A DNA stretch of 64,000 bases from Clostridium sp. Ade.TY (GCF_000498355.1 NZ_AVSV01000032.1:1-64000), one strand, 5' to 3'. Shown: positions 1 to 8,510, numbered from the stretch's first letter. Translations and numbers: made by a program. The notes: a model not told the origin generated them from the letters alone.

Positions 1-513
1 TGGTTTCTCTGTTTTCACTGGCTTATCTGGCTCTACTGGCTTATCTGGCTCTACTGGTTTGTCTGGCTCTACTGGCTTATCTGGTTCTACTGGCTTATCT
101 GGCTCTACTGGTTTATCTGGTTCTACTGGTTTATCTGGTTCTACTGGTTTATCAGATTTATATTTTACATGTATTACCTCAATTTGTTTTCCGCTTTCAT
201 CTAATTTGTGAAATGTAATCCACCCATTACTCCCCTCATTGTTACTTATTTGTTTTATATTATTTGCATTACAATAAGCTAACCATTCTTCTTTATTTGC
301 ATCTGTTATTTTATGTTCATTACTTTGTCCTTTATCATGATGTTCACTATCTCCTTCACCTTGCCAACTTTCTATTTGGCAAGTATCATTACCATTTCCT
401 GGTTTGTTTGGCGCGGCATTTGCTACAGTATTAGTTATCATTGCACAAAATATCAATGTTACTGCAAATACTTTTTTCCCATTTCCAACTTTCTTTTTTG
501 TCTTTCCTCTCAT
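1..513 (-). CDS. Secreted repeat protein, partial (C-terminus outside window)
   Basis: This open frame starts at 513 and runs off the left edge, with 171 codons visible. The start has a GGGGGG Shine-Dalgarno 7 nt upstream. Residues 1 to about 32 form a signal peptide: a basic start (MRGKTKKK), a hydrophobic core ([12 protein letters not shown]) and a likely cut after VANA. A unique domain of about 85 residues follows, with two Cys and the segment [15 protein letters not shown]. Then come seven DKPVEP hexapeptides and the start of a variant unit. Such Pro/Glu/Lys repeats usually span the wall in anchored surface proteins, but a sortase or wall-binding signal would lie outside the window. I do not recognise the N-terminal domain and assign no function. 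Confidence 0.85.
   Translation of the reverse strand, partial: MRGKTKKKVGNGKKVFAVTLIFCAMITNTVANAAPNKPGNGNDTCQIESWQGEGDSEHHDKGQSNEHKITDANKEEWLAYCNANNIKQISNNEGSNGWITFHKLDESGKQIEVIHVKYKSDKPVEPDKPVEPDKPVEPDKPVEPDKPVEPDKPVEPDKPVEPDKPVKTEKP
20..154 (-). repeat. 18-bp tandem repeat encoding DKPVEP
   Basis: Seven full 18-bp units plus a partial eighth lie inside the secreted-protein gene. The units differ only at silent third positions (GGC/GGT, TTA/TTG on the plus strand). The protein repeat DKPVEP is therefore perfectly kept while the DNA has drifted slightly. Copy number is likely to vary between strains by slippage. Confidence 0.9.
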
Positions 514-1081
514 TTATATTCCCCCCAACAAATTTTTTCAATTTGTCAAGTTATATGAATATTGATTTTCTCAACTTATAGATAGAATAAAAATTTTATA
601 AATATTAATTACTTAAATTTTATTTATAAAAAACTTAAAGAACATTCCACATTATTAATTATCTTTTCATTAACCCAAAATATTCTTTAACTATTTAATA
701 ATTATTAATATTATTTACCCTTATCATTAAATCTCAATTAAATAAGATAAAGAAGAGAAAAAATAGCACAACTAAACTAAAATACAGGTTATATTTACAT
801 ATAAAAGTAATTTTATGAATAATTAAACCATTTTCATATAAACTTAACAAATTAAATAGAAATAGTCGGTTGCACCACTGTTTCAACACATTCCAGGTAC
901 CCACATACAGAATGTATATCAAAAACTCTATTTCACCGGTTAACTTTTTGTTAATATTTACCATTAAATTTTATACTTTTTATTGATTTTTTTCAATAAA
1001 ATTCCTTTTATTTTTTTAGACATGATATTACAATTTTTATTTTAATAACTTCTATATGAATTCTTAATGTAAATTTAAACG
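514..1081. other. Gene-free stretch, 568 bp
   Basis: This is the upstream region of the secreted repeat protein. It is very AT-rich. I found no convincing -35/-10 pair and no known riboswitch core. A 76-codon frame on the minus strand (734-964) has no ribosome binding site and no recognisable domain, and I do not call it a gene. A GC-richer patch near 865-910 is the only compositional change. Confidence 0.5.
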
Positions 1082-1085
1082 AAAA

Positions 1086-1113
1086 AAAGACTTTACACTT
1101 AAGTAAAGTCTTT
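1086..1113 (-). terminator. Rho-independent terminator of CpsB-like gene
   Basis: A perfect 11-bp stem (AAAGACTTTAC / GTAAAGTCTTT) with a 6-nt loop. Read on the minus strand it is followed by a run of T (complement of 1082-1088). The stem overlaps the stop codon region of the gene that ends at 1112. Confidence 0.85.
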
Positions 1114-1639
1114 AAAAAACACCTAGTAATTTCTTTTTCTTAACTCTTCTTTTACTTGATTCTATAATTTCATCATTAACCAAATGATTTAAATTACTAA
1201 TTAATTTTTCTCTTATTTTATTATCCCTCTTAATCTTATTATTTAACATATCTTCTGATACATGATTTTTTATTATGAAGCTATATATATTTTTCTCAAG
1301 CAACTGCTTAGCTGTATTTTTTATACTTCTTCCGTAATCACCTTCAAGACTTTTTGCATCAAGAATAAAAAGACATCCAGCATCTAAAAATTTATTTATT
1401 TCCTCAATATTATTATATATATCAGTTAATTTTTCTGGATACATTATTATAATAATATGTCCAAGCAACTGTAAATCATATATTTCTTTAAAGATATAAT
1501 CAGAATAATCTTGATCAATAAGTAATACTTTATATCTGTCTGATTTATTCCTGTATTTATTTTCATTTAATAAATTTGCTCCATAAAATTCATTTAAATT
1601 TATTGTATAAACTGGTTTTATATCTATAATGCTTGACAT
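1112..1639 (-). CDS. Truncated CpsB/PHP-phosphatase-like protein lacking catalytic motifs
   Basis: 175 aa with a good start (AGGAGA, 6-7 nt spacing). Residues about 35-132 align by eye with the second half of the CpsB-type tyrosine phosphatase encoded at 26916-27671. Shared features are KEIYDLQLLGH versus EALDYMYELKLRG, the segment NNIEEINKFLDAGCL versus ENIEVLNQFIDEGCL, and GDYGRSIKNTAKQLLEK versus GDFGKTVKKTAEKLTKA. The metal and catalytic motifs are gone: the N-terminal HxH segment is absent, AHPER is MYPEK, and GSDAH is IKNHV. It should therefore be catalytically dead, and might bind a CpsB/CpsD partner or simply be decaying. The C-terminus is strongly basic (KRRVKKKK), as in many such proteins. 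It is a single gene with its own terminator, far from the capsule operon. The homology is clear; any role is inference. Confidence 0.7.
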   Translation of the reverse strand: MSSIIDIKPVYTINLNEFYGANLLNENKYRNKSDRYKVLLIDQDYSDYIFKEIYDLQLLGHIIIIMYPEKLTDIYNNIEEINKFLDAGCLFILDAKSLEGDYGRSIKNTAKQLLEKNIYSFIIKNHVSEDMLNNKIKRDNKIREKLISNLNHLVNDEIIESSKRRVKKKKLLGVF

Positions 1640-1795
1640 TTCATTCTCCTATTTGTAATATTTATATTAATTTTTTGTTAATATATTATTAATTATATAC
1701 CTTAAAAATATTTTTTCAAATTTTTTCTTTTTAATATAAAACATATCATTTATAAAATTTAATTACTTTTTATAATTATATTATAAAAAATTATT

Positions 1796-1812
1796 TGGAC
1801 ATTATTTGTCCA
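1796..1812. promoter_or_regulatory. Small palindrome upstream of the CpsB-like gene
   Basis: TGGACA-N5-TGTCCA is a perfect 6-bp dyad in an otherwise AT-only stretch, about 160 bp upstream of the start at 1639. It could be an operator. No matching second copy was found, so the assignment is weak. Confidence 0.25.
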
Positions 1813-1911
1813 TTTAAACTTTTTTGTATTTCATTAAATTATTTGTTAAAAACTTGATTAATTGTTTATTTTTTGTTTGAAATAATGATAATATTTAAAC
1901 TTAAATAAAAG

Positions 1912-1947
1912 AAACTATAATTAATGAAAAATCATTAATTATAGTTT
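1912..1947 (-). terminator. Terminator of WYL regulator gene
   Basis: A perfect 16-bp inverted repeat (AAACTATAATTAATGA and its complement) with a 4-nt loop spans the stop codon of the gene ending at 1935. The flanks are T-rich on both strands, so it may act in both directions. Confidence 0.75.
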
Positions 1948-2882
1948 TCTTTCATTTTATTTACTTCATCTTTAATTTTTAAAACCATTTCCTCTGGTTC
2001 AATAACTGTAATTTTTCTACCTTGACTTAAAAACCACATTATTATACCATCACCAAAAACTTCAACATCAACTAAATAAGTATTACTACCATTATCTTTT
2101 ATTCTAGCTCCTGGCAATCTATCTTTAACTGATTCAATATCTTCACCTTTAAATAAAAATTTAATTCTTTTCTTTATTCCAGAATACATAAATTGCATTT
2201 TTTTCTTAAGTTCACTTTCTTGCACTCTAGTTGAATAATTAACTTTATACTTTTCATCAGTTCCCTCAAAGTCAATAACTCTATCAACTCTTAATACTGC
2301 ATTAGTATCACTATCTTTATATTTACCAATCATATAAAAATAAAATTCTGAAAAAACTATTCCAAATGGAGAAAATTTATCTTTTATAATATTTCCATTA
2401 TTCTTTTTATATTTTATGAAAATTATTTCTTGTTTATCTATATACTCTGTTAATTCCCATATTTTATTTATTAATTTACTTTTATGCTCAACTTCAAAAT
2501 AATTATAACGTTCATTACTTATAAGCTTTTTAATTAACTTTTTATTTCTAATACTTACTTTTTCAATAAAAGATTCTAAAATTAAGTCTTTTTCTTCTTT
2601 ATTAAATGCTCTGCTATTTAACAATATTTTTGATATTAAAAACACGCTCTTATCAAAACTTTCTATTTTTTCATCTTCTAAGACATAATCACATCCTTTT
2701 ATTTTTAATACAAATCTATCATCATTTTGTAATTTTAAATATTTATTTATATCACTTATATCTCTTCTTATGCTTCTTTCATCAACATTAAATTCTTCAG
2801 CTAAACTATCTTTACTTATAATTTCTCCTTTTTGAAGCATGTCATAAATTTTCAGTGTTCTGTTTACCTTACTGTTTGACAT
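1935..2882 (-). CDS. HTH and WYL-domain transcriptional regulator
   Basis: 315 aa, start preceded by GGGGGAAG. Residues about 5-65 form a winged helix of the DeoR/HTH_11 type (SKDSLAEEFNVDERSIRRDI). Residues about 140-225 form a WYL domain: IIFIKYKKNNG, then SPFGIVFSEFYFYMIGKYK, then LRVDRV. The C-terminal extension (230-315) resembles the WCX region of these regulators. WYL regulators sense small ligands or nucleic acid and control diverse targets, including stress and defence genes. Nothing next to this gene identifies the target. It lies alone between two terminators, so it is probably its own transcript. Confidence 0.9.
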   Translation of the reverse strand: MSNSKVNRTLKIYDMLQKGEIISKDSLAEEFNVDERSIRRDISDINKYLKLQNDDRFVLKIKGCDYVLEDEKIESFDKSVFLISKILLNSRAFNKEEKDLILESFIEKVSIRNKKLIKKLISNERYNYFEVEHKSKLINKIWELTEYIDKQEIIFIKYKKNNGNIIKDKFSPFGIVFSEFYFYMIGKYKDSDTNAVLRVDRVIDFEGTDEKYKVNYSTRVQESELKKKMQFMYSGIKKRIKFLFKGEDIESVKDRLPGARIKDNGSNTYLVDVEVFGDGIIMWFLSQGRKITVIEPEEMVLKIKDEVNKMKENYN

Positions 2883-2924
2883 AAATGCTTCCCCCTACAA
2901 TTTAAACAATTTATATATAAATAC

Positions 2925-2969
2925 GAAAAAGAAACCCTACTAACAAAACTTATGTTAATAGAATTTCTT
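2925..2969 (-). terminator. Terminator of phosphoglucomutase gene
   Basis: The 16-bp arms 2930-2945 and 2953-2968 pair fully on the minus-strand RNA if three G-U pairs are allowed, while the plus-strand RNA would have mismatches. This fixes the direction. A T-run (complement of 2925-2930) follows. Confidence 0.8.
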
Positions 2970-2986
2970 TTATTTTAATTAAAATT

Positions 2987-4708
2987 TTATTGTAAATTCA
3001 CTATTGCCATAACATTCTTTTCAAATTCTTTAATCTTTTCTTCTGAATCTTCAAGTGACTTACCAGCAACAGCTAAGTAAATTTTTATTTTTGGTTCAGT
3101 TCCTGAAGGTCTTACAACAAACCATGAACCATCTTCAAGTACATACTTAAGTACATTTGATTTTGGAAGTTTAATTTCCTTAACTTCTCTTGTCTTTAAG
3201 TTCATTTCTGTTGACTCTTTATAATCAAAGAAAGTTTCAACCATAACTCCATTAACATCCATTACTGGATTTTTTCTTAAGTTATCAAGACATTCTTTAA
3301 TTTTTTCTTGTCCTTCCTTACCTTTTAAAGTTACTGACACTAAATGCTCTTTATAGAATCCATACTTTTTACAAAGTTCTATAAATGCTTCATAAAGGCT
3401 TAACCCTTCTGTCTTATAGTAAAGAGTCATTTCAGCAATAAGTTCTGATGCAACTACAGCATCCTTATCTCTTGCATGATCTCCAAAAAGACATCCATAA
3501 CTTTCTTCAAATCCAAATAAGAACTTATGACTACCTGTTTTTTCAAAGTTAGTCATCATCTCTCCAATATACTTAAATCCAGTAAGTACATCAAATAATT
3601 CTACATTATATTTCTTACAAATATTTCTTACCATTTCTGTAGTAACTATTGTCTTAATTACTGCACCATTTTCAGGTAATTCATTTAAATCTGAATATGA
3701 TTCAATAATATAGTTTGTAAGTAATACTCCCATTTGATTTCCTGTAAGTATTTTATATTCACCTTTTGAATCTTTAACGATAGCACCAATTCTATCTGCA
3801 TCTGGATCAGTACCAAATATTATATCTGGATTAATTTCTTTTGCCATTTGAAGTGCAAGTTCAAATACCTTTGGATCTTCTGGATTTGGATATGGAGCTG
3901 TTGGGAAGTTTCCATCTGGCTTCTCTTGCTCTTTTACAACATGTAAGTTTTCATATCCAAGCTCATTTAATATTCTAGTAACTGGCATTAAACCTGTACC
4001 ATGAATTGGAGTATAAATTATTTTTAAATCTTTTGCATGCTTTTTAACTAAATCTTTTCTTATAGTGTAAGATTTTAATTTATCGATGAACTTTCTATCA
4101 ACTTCTTCACCAATTATATTAAGTAAGCCTGAATTTAAAGCTTCTTCTTTAGAAACTTTCTTTATATCTTTATAATCAACATTATTTATTTCTGTAATAA
4201 TTGCATTTGCAGCTTCATCTGTAATTTGGCAACCATCATTTCCATAAACTTTATATCCATTATATTCTTTTGGATTGTGTGATGCTGTTAATACAATACC
4301 TGCATTTGCTTTAAGTTCTCTTACTGAGAATGATAATTCAGGTGTTGGTCTAAGACTTTCAAAAAGATTTGCCTTTATTCCATGTCCAGCAAGTACAAGA
4401 GCAGCTTCTAAGGCAAACTCTGGTGACATATTTCTTGAATCATATGCTATGCATACTGATATATTTTCTTTATACTTACTAACTAAGTATCTTGCAAGCC
4501 CTTCTGTAGCTCTACCAACAGTATAGAAGTTTAATCTATTTGAACCAGCGCCAATTACTCCTCTAAGTCCACCAGTACCAAATTCTAAATCTTTATAAAA
4601 TCTATCCTCAATTTCCTTTTCATCATTTATAGCTTTAAGCTCAGCTTTTGTCTCTTCATCAAAAATTTCTGAAGTTAGCCACTGATTATATTTCTCTTTA
4701 TAGTTCAT
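2987..4708 (-). CDS. pgcA: Alpha-phosphoglucomutase / phosphomannomutase
   Basis: 573 aa cytosolic enzyme that interconverts glucose-6-P and glucose-1-P, and often mannose phosphates. The phosphoserine loop TASHNPKEYNGYK, the metal loop GTDPDADR, the sugar-binding loop GFEESYGC and the phosphate-binding loop RPSGTEPKIKIY are all present and in order. The start at 4708 has GGGGG about 8 nt upstream; an upstream extension of 21 codons has no ribosome site and is rejected. With GalU (7447-8337) it makes UDP-glucose. Its mannose activity could also feed the GDP-mannose made by ManC in locus I, as no separate phosphomannomutase is in the window. The gene symbol follows the B. subtilis enzyme. Confidence 0.93.
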   Translation of the reverse strand: MNYKEKYNQWLTSEIFDEETKAELKAINDEKEIEDRFYKDLEFGTGGLRGVIGAGSNRLNFYTVGRATEGLARYLVSKYKENISVCIAYDSRNMSPEFALEAALVLAGHGIKANLFESLRPTPELSFSVRELKANAGIVLTASHNPKEYNGYKVYGNDGCQITDEAANAIITEINNVDYKDIKKVSKEEALNSGLLNIIGEEVDRKFIDKLKSYTIRKDLVKKHAKDLKIIYTPIHGTGLMPVTRILNELGYENLHVVKEQEKPDGNFPTAPYPNPEDPKVFELALQMAKEINPDIIFGTDPDADRIGAIVKDSKGEYKILTGNQMGVLLTNYIIESYSDLNELPENGAVIKTIVTTEMVRNICKKYNVELFDVLTGFKYIGEMMTNFEKTGSHKFLFGFEESYGCLFGDHARDKDAVVASELIAEMTLYYKTEGLSLYEAFIELCKKYGFYKEHLVSVTLKGKEGQEKIKECLDNLRKNPVMDVNGVMVETFFDYKESTEMNLKTREVKEIKLPKSNVLKYVLEDGSWFVVRPSGTEPKIKIYLAVAGKSLEDSEEKIKEFEKNVMAIVNLQ

Positions 4709-4751
4709 TCTTAATCCCCCTCTGAATTCTTTGTATATATTTACACATCCT

Positions 4752-4757
4752 ATTATA
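4752..4757 (-). promoter_or_regulatory. -10 element for phosphoglucomutase gene
   Basis: A perfect TATAAT on the minus strand, about 44 nt upstream of the ATG at 4708. The matching -35 region is only a T-run, so this is a probable but not strong sigma-A promoter. Confidence 0.4.
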
Positions 4758-4801
4758 ACTAATTTTTCCAAATAAAAAAACTCTTAATTTTAGTATCAAT
4801 A

Positions 4802-5356
4802 TTATAATTCTATTACTTTTCCACTCGTTGTGACAAGTACAGTAAATGCAACTCCATTACCACCTTGCTTCATGAGTTCCTTGGATTTAACTTGAACTAA
4901 ATAACCTTTTTCTCCATTTACATCTTTTATATTTTCACTACATGAATAAATAGTATCTGAATCTTTACCATATTTTTTTTCACATATACTTATTGCATCC
5001 TTTGATGTCATTTTACTTATTGATGTTTTTGATTCTTCTTTCTTCTTAGTTATTTGATTTTCTGATTTAATATTTTTATTTTCTTCTTTAGCTGTAACAA
5101 CTTTTTTCTCTTCTTCACTTTTGATTTCTTTATTACTTTCTTTACTTGTATCTTTATTTGTATTTATATTTTTAGTTTCTCCATTTTGCTTATCATTATT
5201 TGAGTTTTCTTTAACTTTAGTTTCTGTATTCTTTGCTTGTTCACTTGTTTGAGTATCTGTTTGTTTATTTCCACAGCCTACAAAAATATACATTGGTGAT
5301 AAAATTAAAACACCAGCAACAAATAAACTTAATAAAATATTTTTTTTATTTTTCAT
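4802..5356 (-). CDS. Putative lipoprotein, Lys/Glu-rich linker
   Basis: 184 aa from the ATG at 5356 (AGAGGAAG, about 5 nt spacing); the longer frame overlaps the upstream gene and lacks such a site. Residues 1-28 form a lipoprotein-type signal ending in IFVGCGN, with Cys as the likely lipidation site (the -3 residue Phe is unusual). Residues 30 to about 120 are a low-complexity linker of Lys, Glu, Asn, Thr and Ser. The last 65 residues form a small folded domain (SKDAISICEKKYGK ... GYLVQVKSKEL ... VAFTVLVTTSGKVIEL) that looks like the small domains seen in PepSY-like proteins. It lies 13 bp after the lysozyme-like gene and is probably co-transcribed with it. Function unknown. Confidence 0.75.
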   Translation of the reverse strand: MKNKKNILLSLFVAGVLILSPMYIFVGCGNKQTDTQTSEQAKNTETKVKENSNNDKQNGETKNINTNKDTSKESNKEIKSEEEKKVVTAKEENKNIKSENQITKKKEESKTSISKMTSKDAISICEKKYGKDSDTIYSCSENIKDVNGEKGYLVQVKSKELMKQGGNGVAFTVLVTTSGKVIEL

Positions 5357-5369
5357 CTTACTTCCTCTC

Positions 5370-7226
5370 TTATAATGAATATTCATACATATTTATAGCA
5401 TCTTCGTTTTCTCTTATATATCTGTTTGCAACAGCCCTTTGAACTGCCTTTGAGCAATTTGGGAAATGAACTAATCCACCCTCTGAATTTTTACGTCCTC
5501 TTTCTTTATATACAGCAGTTATAAAGTCTTCTACATTTTTAATATTTTTAAGAGGCTCTATAATTCTATAAGCTCCATATCCTCCATGTTGTACCGCAGT
5601 TGACCAAAGTACATTTCTAACTGCAAAGCTATTTAACATCTTATCAAAGTTTCCATCTTTTTGTAATCTATTTACTAAATCATTATAAAAAGTTATTTTT
5701 GTATAACTATGTTGTAAATTATAAAATTCATTATAGTGTTCCTTTGCAATTTTCTTCCAAGCAGCATCAAAGTGCTTTCCACAATTTGATCCATTATCTA
5801 ATTTTCTTGCATCAGTTAATTCTTTATAAAATCTAGAATTTTGACCTAATAGCCAATTAACAAAACTATCTAAAGAACCTAATTTTGAAGATAATTGCCA
5901 TGCTCCATAAGACTTACCACCATAATCTCCTTCTCCTGAAGATACACAACCCGGGTCTCCATTTGATTCGTACTTCTCAGACAATACTCCTAAATAATCA
6001 TTTTCATAATTATCATCATATACTTGTACAGCAGTATCTCCACCTAAATAAATACTTATATATCCATAATATGTTTTTCCACCATCATTATATTTAACAT
6101 GATAATAAGTAAGGTCTCCCTTTTCTCTACCAAGTATTTCTACATTTGAATTTGGTTTAACTGTTGTTAAAACTTCTGAATCAAGGCTTGGACTCCTTCT
6201 AAGATTCATTGTATAATCAGTAAGTTTTCCTTTTCCATATTCCTGATTTTTCATTGAACCATCACTATTAAATTCATAAGATTTATTACCTAAATCTATT
6301 CTATCAGTTCTCATATCACCATTTTTATTTAAATAATACCATTTATCATCAAGCTTAAGCCATCCTGTTTGCATCTCGCCATCTTTATTCATATAGTACC
6401 ATTTATCTCTTACTTTCTTCCAGCCTGTTGCCATATCTCCATCATCATTTAAATAGTACCACTTATCATTAAGTTTAAGCCATCCTGTCTGCCTTTCTCC
6501 ATCTTTATTCATGTAATACCATTTATTATTTATTTTTTTCCAACCCTTTGCTAAAGTTCCATCTTCATTTTTATAATACCATTTACCATTCTTTTTAATC
6601 CATTCAGCTTTTCTTATCTTTAAAGTTCCATCATTATTGAACTCATATTCTTTATTATCTATTTTTATTTTTCCTGTTGCTCTTTCACCTGAAGCTTTTA
6701 AATAATACTTTTTATCTCCAAGCTTAAGCCACCCTGTTTGCATTTCTCCATCTGAGTTCATATAATACCACTTATCTTTTATTTGCTTCCAGCCTGTTGC
6801 CATATCTCCATTTTCATTTAAGTAGTACCATATTCCTTTTAGCTTTACCCAGCCTTTTTGCATTTCTCCGTCTGAATTCATATAATACCATTTATCTTTT
6901 ACTTTCTTCCAGCCTGTTGCCATATCTCCATTTTCATTTAAGTAGTACCATATTCCTTTTAATTTTACCCATCCAGTTTGCATCTTTCCCTTATTATCCA
7001 TGTAGTACCATTTGTTGCTTATCTTCTTCCAACCCTTTACTAAAGAGCCATTGTTATCTTTATAGTACCAAGTACCATTATTTTTTATCCAACCTCTTTC
7101 TACACTTCTATTAATTTTTCCAACATTATTTTTATGCACTGTTGCTGCATTACTTTCTAAAGTTGGAGTAAAACTTAATAAAAGACCCGATAATATTAAT
7201 ATTTTTATTAAATTTTCTTTTTTCAT
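5370..7226 (-). CDS. Secreted wall-binding lysozyme-like hydrolase (wall repeats, SH3, catalytic domain)
   Basis: 618 aa. A signal peptide (residues 1-28, ending SNAA) is followed by about 13 aromatic repeats of the choline-binding/glucan-binding type (residues about 45-335), with units such as TGWKKVKDKWYYMNSDGEMQ. An SH3b-like domain follows (about 340-400, LRRSPSLDSEVLTTVKPNS). The C-terminal domain (405-618) has EKYESNGDPGCVSSGEGD, then GGKSYGAWQLSSKLGS, then AVQHGGYGAYRI. It resembles the lysozyme-like domain often annotated as VgrG3-like, in which the Glu of the E-SNGDPG motif is the expected catalytic acid. The likely role is peptidoglycan cleavage at the cell surface. The repeats are the type that binds choline on teichoic acids, which fits the LicD genes at 33016-37909. 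The start has GGGGG about 13 nt upstream and a 4-codon mini-frame in the leader. Confidence 0.85.
   Translation of the reverse strand: MKKENLIKILILSGLLLSFTPTLESNAATVHKNNVGKINRSVERGWIKNNGTWYYKDNNGSLVKGWKKISNKWYYMDNKGKMQTGWVKLKGIWYYLNENGDMATGWKKVKDKWYYMNSDGEMQKGWVKLKGIWYYLNENGDMATGWKQIKDKWYYMNSDGEMQTGWLKLGDKKYYLKASGERATGKIKIDNKEYEFNNDGTLKIRKAEWIKKNGKWYYKNEDGTLAKGWKKINNKWYYMNKDGERQTGWLKLNDKWYYLNDDGDMATGWKKVRDKWYYMNKDGEMQTGWLKLDDKWYYLNKNGDMRTDRIDLGNKSYEFNSDGSMKNQEYGKGKLTDYTMNLRRSPSLDSEVLTTVKPNSNVEILGREKGDLTYYHVKYNDGGKTYYGYISIYLGGDTAVQVYDDNYENDYLGVLSEKYESNGDPGCVSSGEGDYGGKSYGAWQLSSKLGSLDSFVNWLLGQNSRFYKELTDARKLDNGSNCGKHFDAAWKKIAKEHYNEFYNLQHSYTKITFYNDLVNRLQKDGNFDKMLNSFAVRNVLWSTAVQHGGYGAYRIIEPLKNIKNVEDFITAVYKERGRKNSEGGLVHFPNCSKAVQRAVANRYIRENEDAINMYEYSL
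6240..7110 (-). repeat. Tandem wall-binding repeat array in DNA
   Basis: Roughly 60-bp alternating units code for the GW(K/L/V)-x-WYY repeats. Two blocks (about 6800-6890 and 6920-6990) are almost identical at the DNA level, and the same 60-mer core recurs. This suggests recent unit duplication by recombination. Confidence 0.75.
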
Positions 7227-7388
7227 TTGTTTTTCATTCCCCCAATATTAATTTTCATTTTTTAGATATTACCCCTATTAAAATTAATAATATCCTATAC
7301 TTAATATAATAATATTATATCTAAATACTTAATTAAAAAAATATTTAAATTATACTGTTTATATTAAGTTTATATTTAAACAGAAAAA

Positions 7389-7438
7389 TACCTCAAATAT
7401 ATAATCAAAAACTTAACTTGATAATACACTTGAGGTAA
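7389..7438 (-). terminator. Terminator of galU
   Basis: Arms of 20 nt (7389-7408 and 7419-7438) pair on minus-strand RNA with G-U wobbles, closed by TACCTCAA / TTGAGGTA. They are followed by GGTATTTTTCTG on the minus strand. Confidence 0.75.
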
Positions 7439-7446
7439 TAAAGTAA

Positions 7447-8337
7447 TTATTCTTTATCTTGTTCTTTTTCTGCTAAACCTTTTAAGTATTCCATAAATCC
7501 ATCTTTTAAGTCTTCTCTTCTTAATGCATATTCAACTGTTGCTTCAAGGAATCCTTGCTTATCTCCAACATCATATCTTCTTCCTTCAAAATTATATGCA
7601 TACATTGCCTCTTCTTTTATAAGATCAAGTAATGCATCTGTAAGTTGGATTTCTCCACCTTTACCTGGCTTTGTCTTTTCTAAAATTTCAAATATTTTAG
7701 GTGTAACAATATATCTTCCAAGTATTGCAACATTTGATGGTGCTTCTTCAATGCTTGGCTTTTCAACTAATCCTTTAACTTTACATACTCTATCTTCTAT
7801 TAATATTCCATCAACTATACCGTATTTATTTACTTTATCTTCTGGTACAGTTTGTACTCCAAGTACTGATGTATTGTATTCATTATAACAATCAATAAGT
7901 TGCTTTAAACATGGCTTTTCATCATTATATACAACATCATCTCCAAGTAATATTGCAAATGGTTCATTTCCAACGAAAGTTTTTGCACAACTTATAGCAT
8001 GACCAAGTCCCTTTGGCTCTTTTTGTCTTATATAATATATATCTGCCATATTTGATATATCTTGAACCATTTCAAGCATTTCTTTCTTACCTGACTTTTC
8101 AAGTTCTAACTCAAGTTCTACTGATCTATCAAAATGATCTTCTATACACTTTTTACTTCTTCCTGTTATTATAAGTATTTCTTCTATTCCTGAAGCTATT
8201 GCTTCTTCTATAATATACTGAATTGTTGGCTTATCAACTATTGGAAGCATTTCCTTTGGTTGTGCCTTTGTTGCAGGTAAAAATCTTGTTCCAAGTCCTG
8301 CTGCTGGTATTATTGCTTTTCTTATCTTTTTATTCAT
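7447..8337 (-). CDS. galU: UTP-glucose-1-phosphate uridylyltransferase
   Basis: 296 aa cytosolic enzyme making UDP-glucose from glucose-1-P and UTP. The nucleotide-binding signature (AAGLGTRFLPATKAQPKEML), the sugar-binding segments (LGDDVVYN, GKGGEIQLTDAL) and the segment RRYDVGDKQGFLEA are intact. The ATG at 8337 has AAGGAGAT at ideal spacing; a 6-codon upstream extension is rejected. It sits in its own unit between a promoter and a terminator, beside the LCP ligase gene. Together with phosphoglucomutase it supplies precursor for wall glycans and for the Gtr-type glucosylation cassette at 43372-46317. Confidence 0.95.
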   Translation of the reverse strand: MNKKIRKAIIPAAGLGTRFLPATKAQPKEMLPIVDKPTIQYIIEEAIASGIEEILIITGRSKKCIEDHFDRSVELELELEKSGKKEMLEMVQDISNMADIYYIRQKEPKGLGHAISCAKTFVGNEPFAILLGDDVVYNDEKPCLKQLIDCYNEYNTSVLGVQTVPEDKVNKYGIVDGILIEDRVCKVKGLVEKPSIEEAPSNVAILGRYIVTPKIFEILEKTKPGKGGEIQLTDALLDLIKEEAMYAYNFEGRRYDVGDKQGFLEATVEYALRREDLKDGFMEYLKGLAEKEQDKE

Positions 8338-8394
8338 GTAAATATCTCCTTCCATATATTAATTATTAAATTAATATACTTCGTTATGTTAACG

Positions 8395-8422
8395 TTTATA
8401 TAAGTTACTAATTGTTCTACAA
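8395..8422 (-). promoter_or_regulatory. Sigma-A type promoter of galU
   Basis: On the minus strand TTGTAG and TATAAA are separated by 16 nt, about 60 nt upstream of the galU start. Confidence 0.5.
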
Positions 8423-8456
8423 AAGAATTATATCATATTATAGAGTACAAAATAAA

Positions 8457-8510
8457 AAACACTTTATAAGCTTTATTTCAAAATACTTTGTTATATCTCA
8501 TAAAGTGTTT
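8457..8510 (-). terminator. Terminator of LCP gene
   Basis: An 11-bp stem AAACACTTTAT / ATAAAGTGTTT with a long loop (about 32 nt), followed on the minus strand by GTTTTTTATTTT. It lies just after the gene ending at 8524. Confidence 0.65.

Noticed and set aside
20-154. Short regular repeats considered as a CRISPR array
   Set aside because: Units are contiguous 18-mers with no unique spacers and code in frame for DKPVEP.
865-910. GC-richer patch considered as a riboswitch (cyclic-di-GMP type)
   Set aside because: No match to the conserved cores of the riboswitch classes I know, and no fitting expression platform.
734-964. 76-codon open frame on the minus strand
   Set aside because: No Shine-Dalgarno, no recognisable domain, composition like random AT-rich spacer.
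6240-7110. Repeats in the lysozyme-like gene considered as an inserted element
   Set aside because: They are in-frame wall-binding protein repeats.
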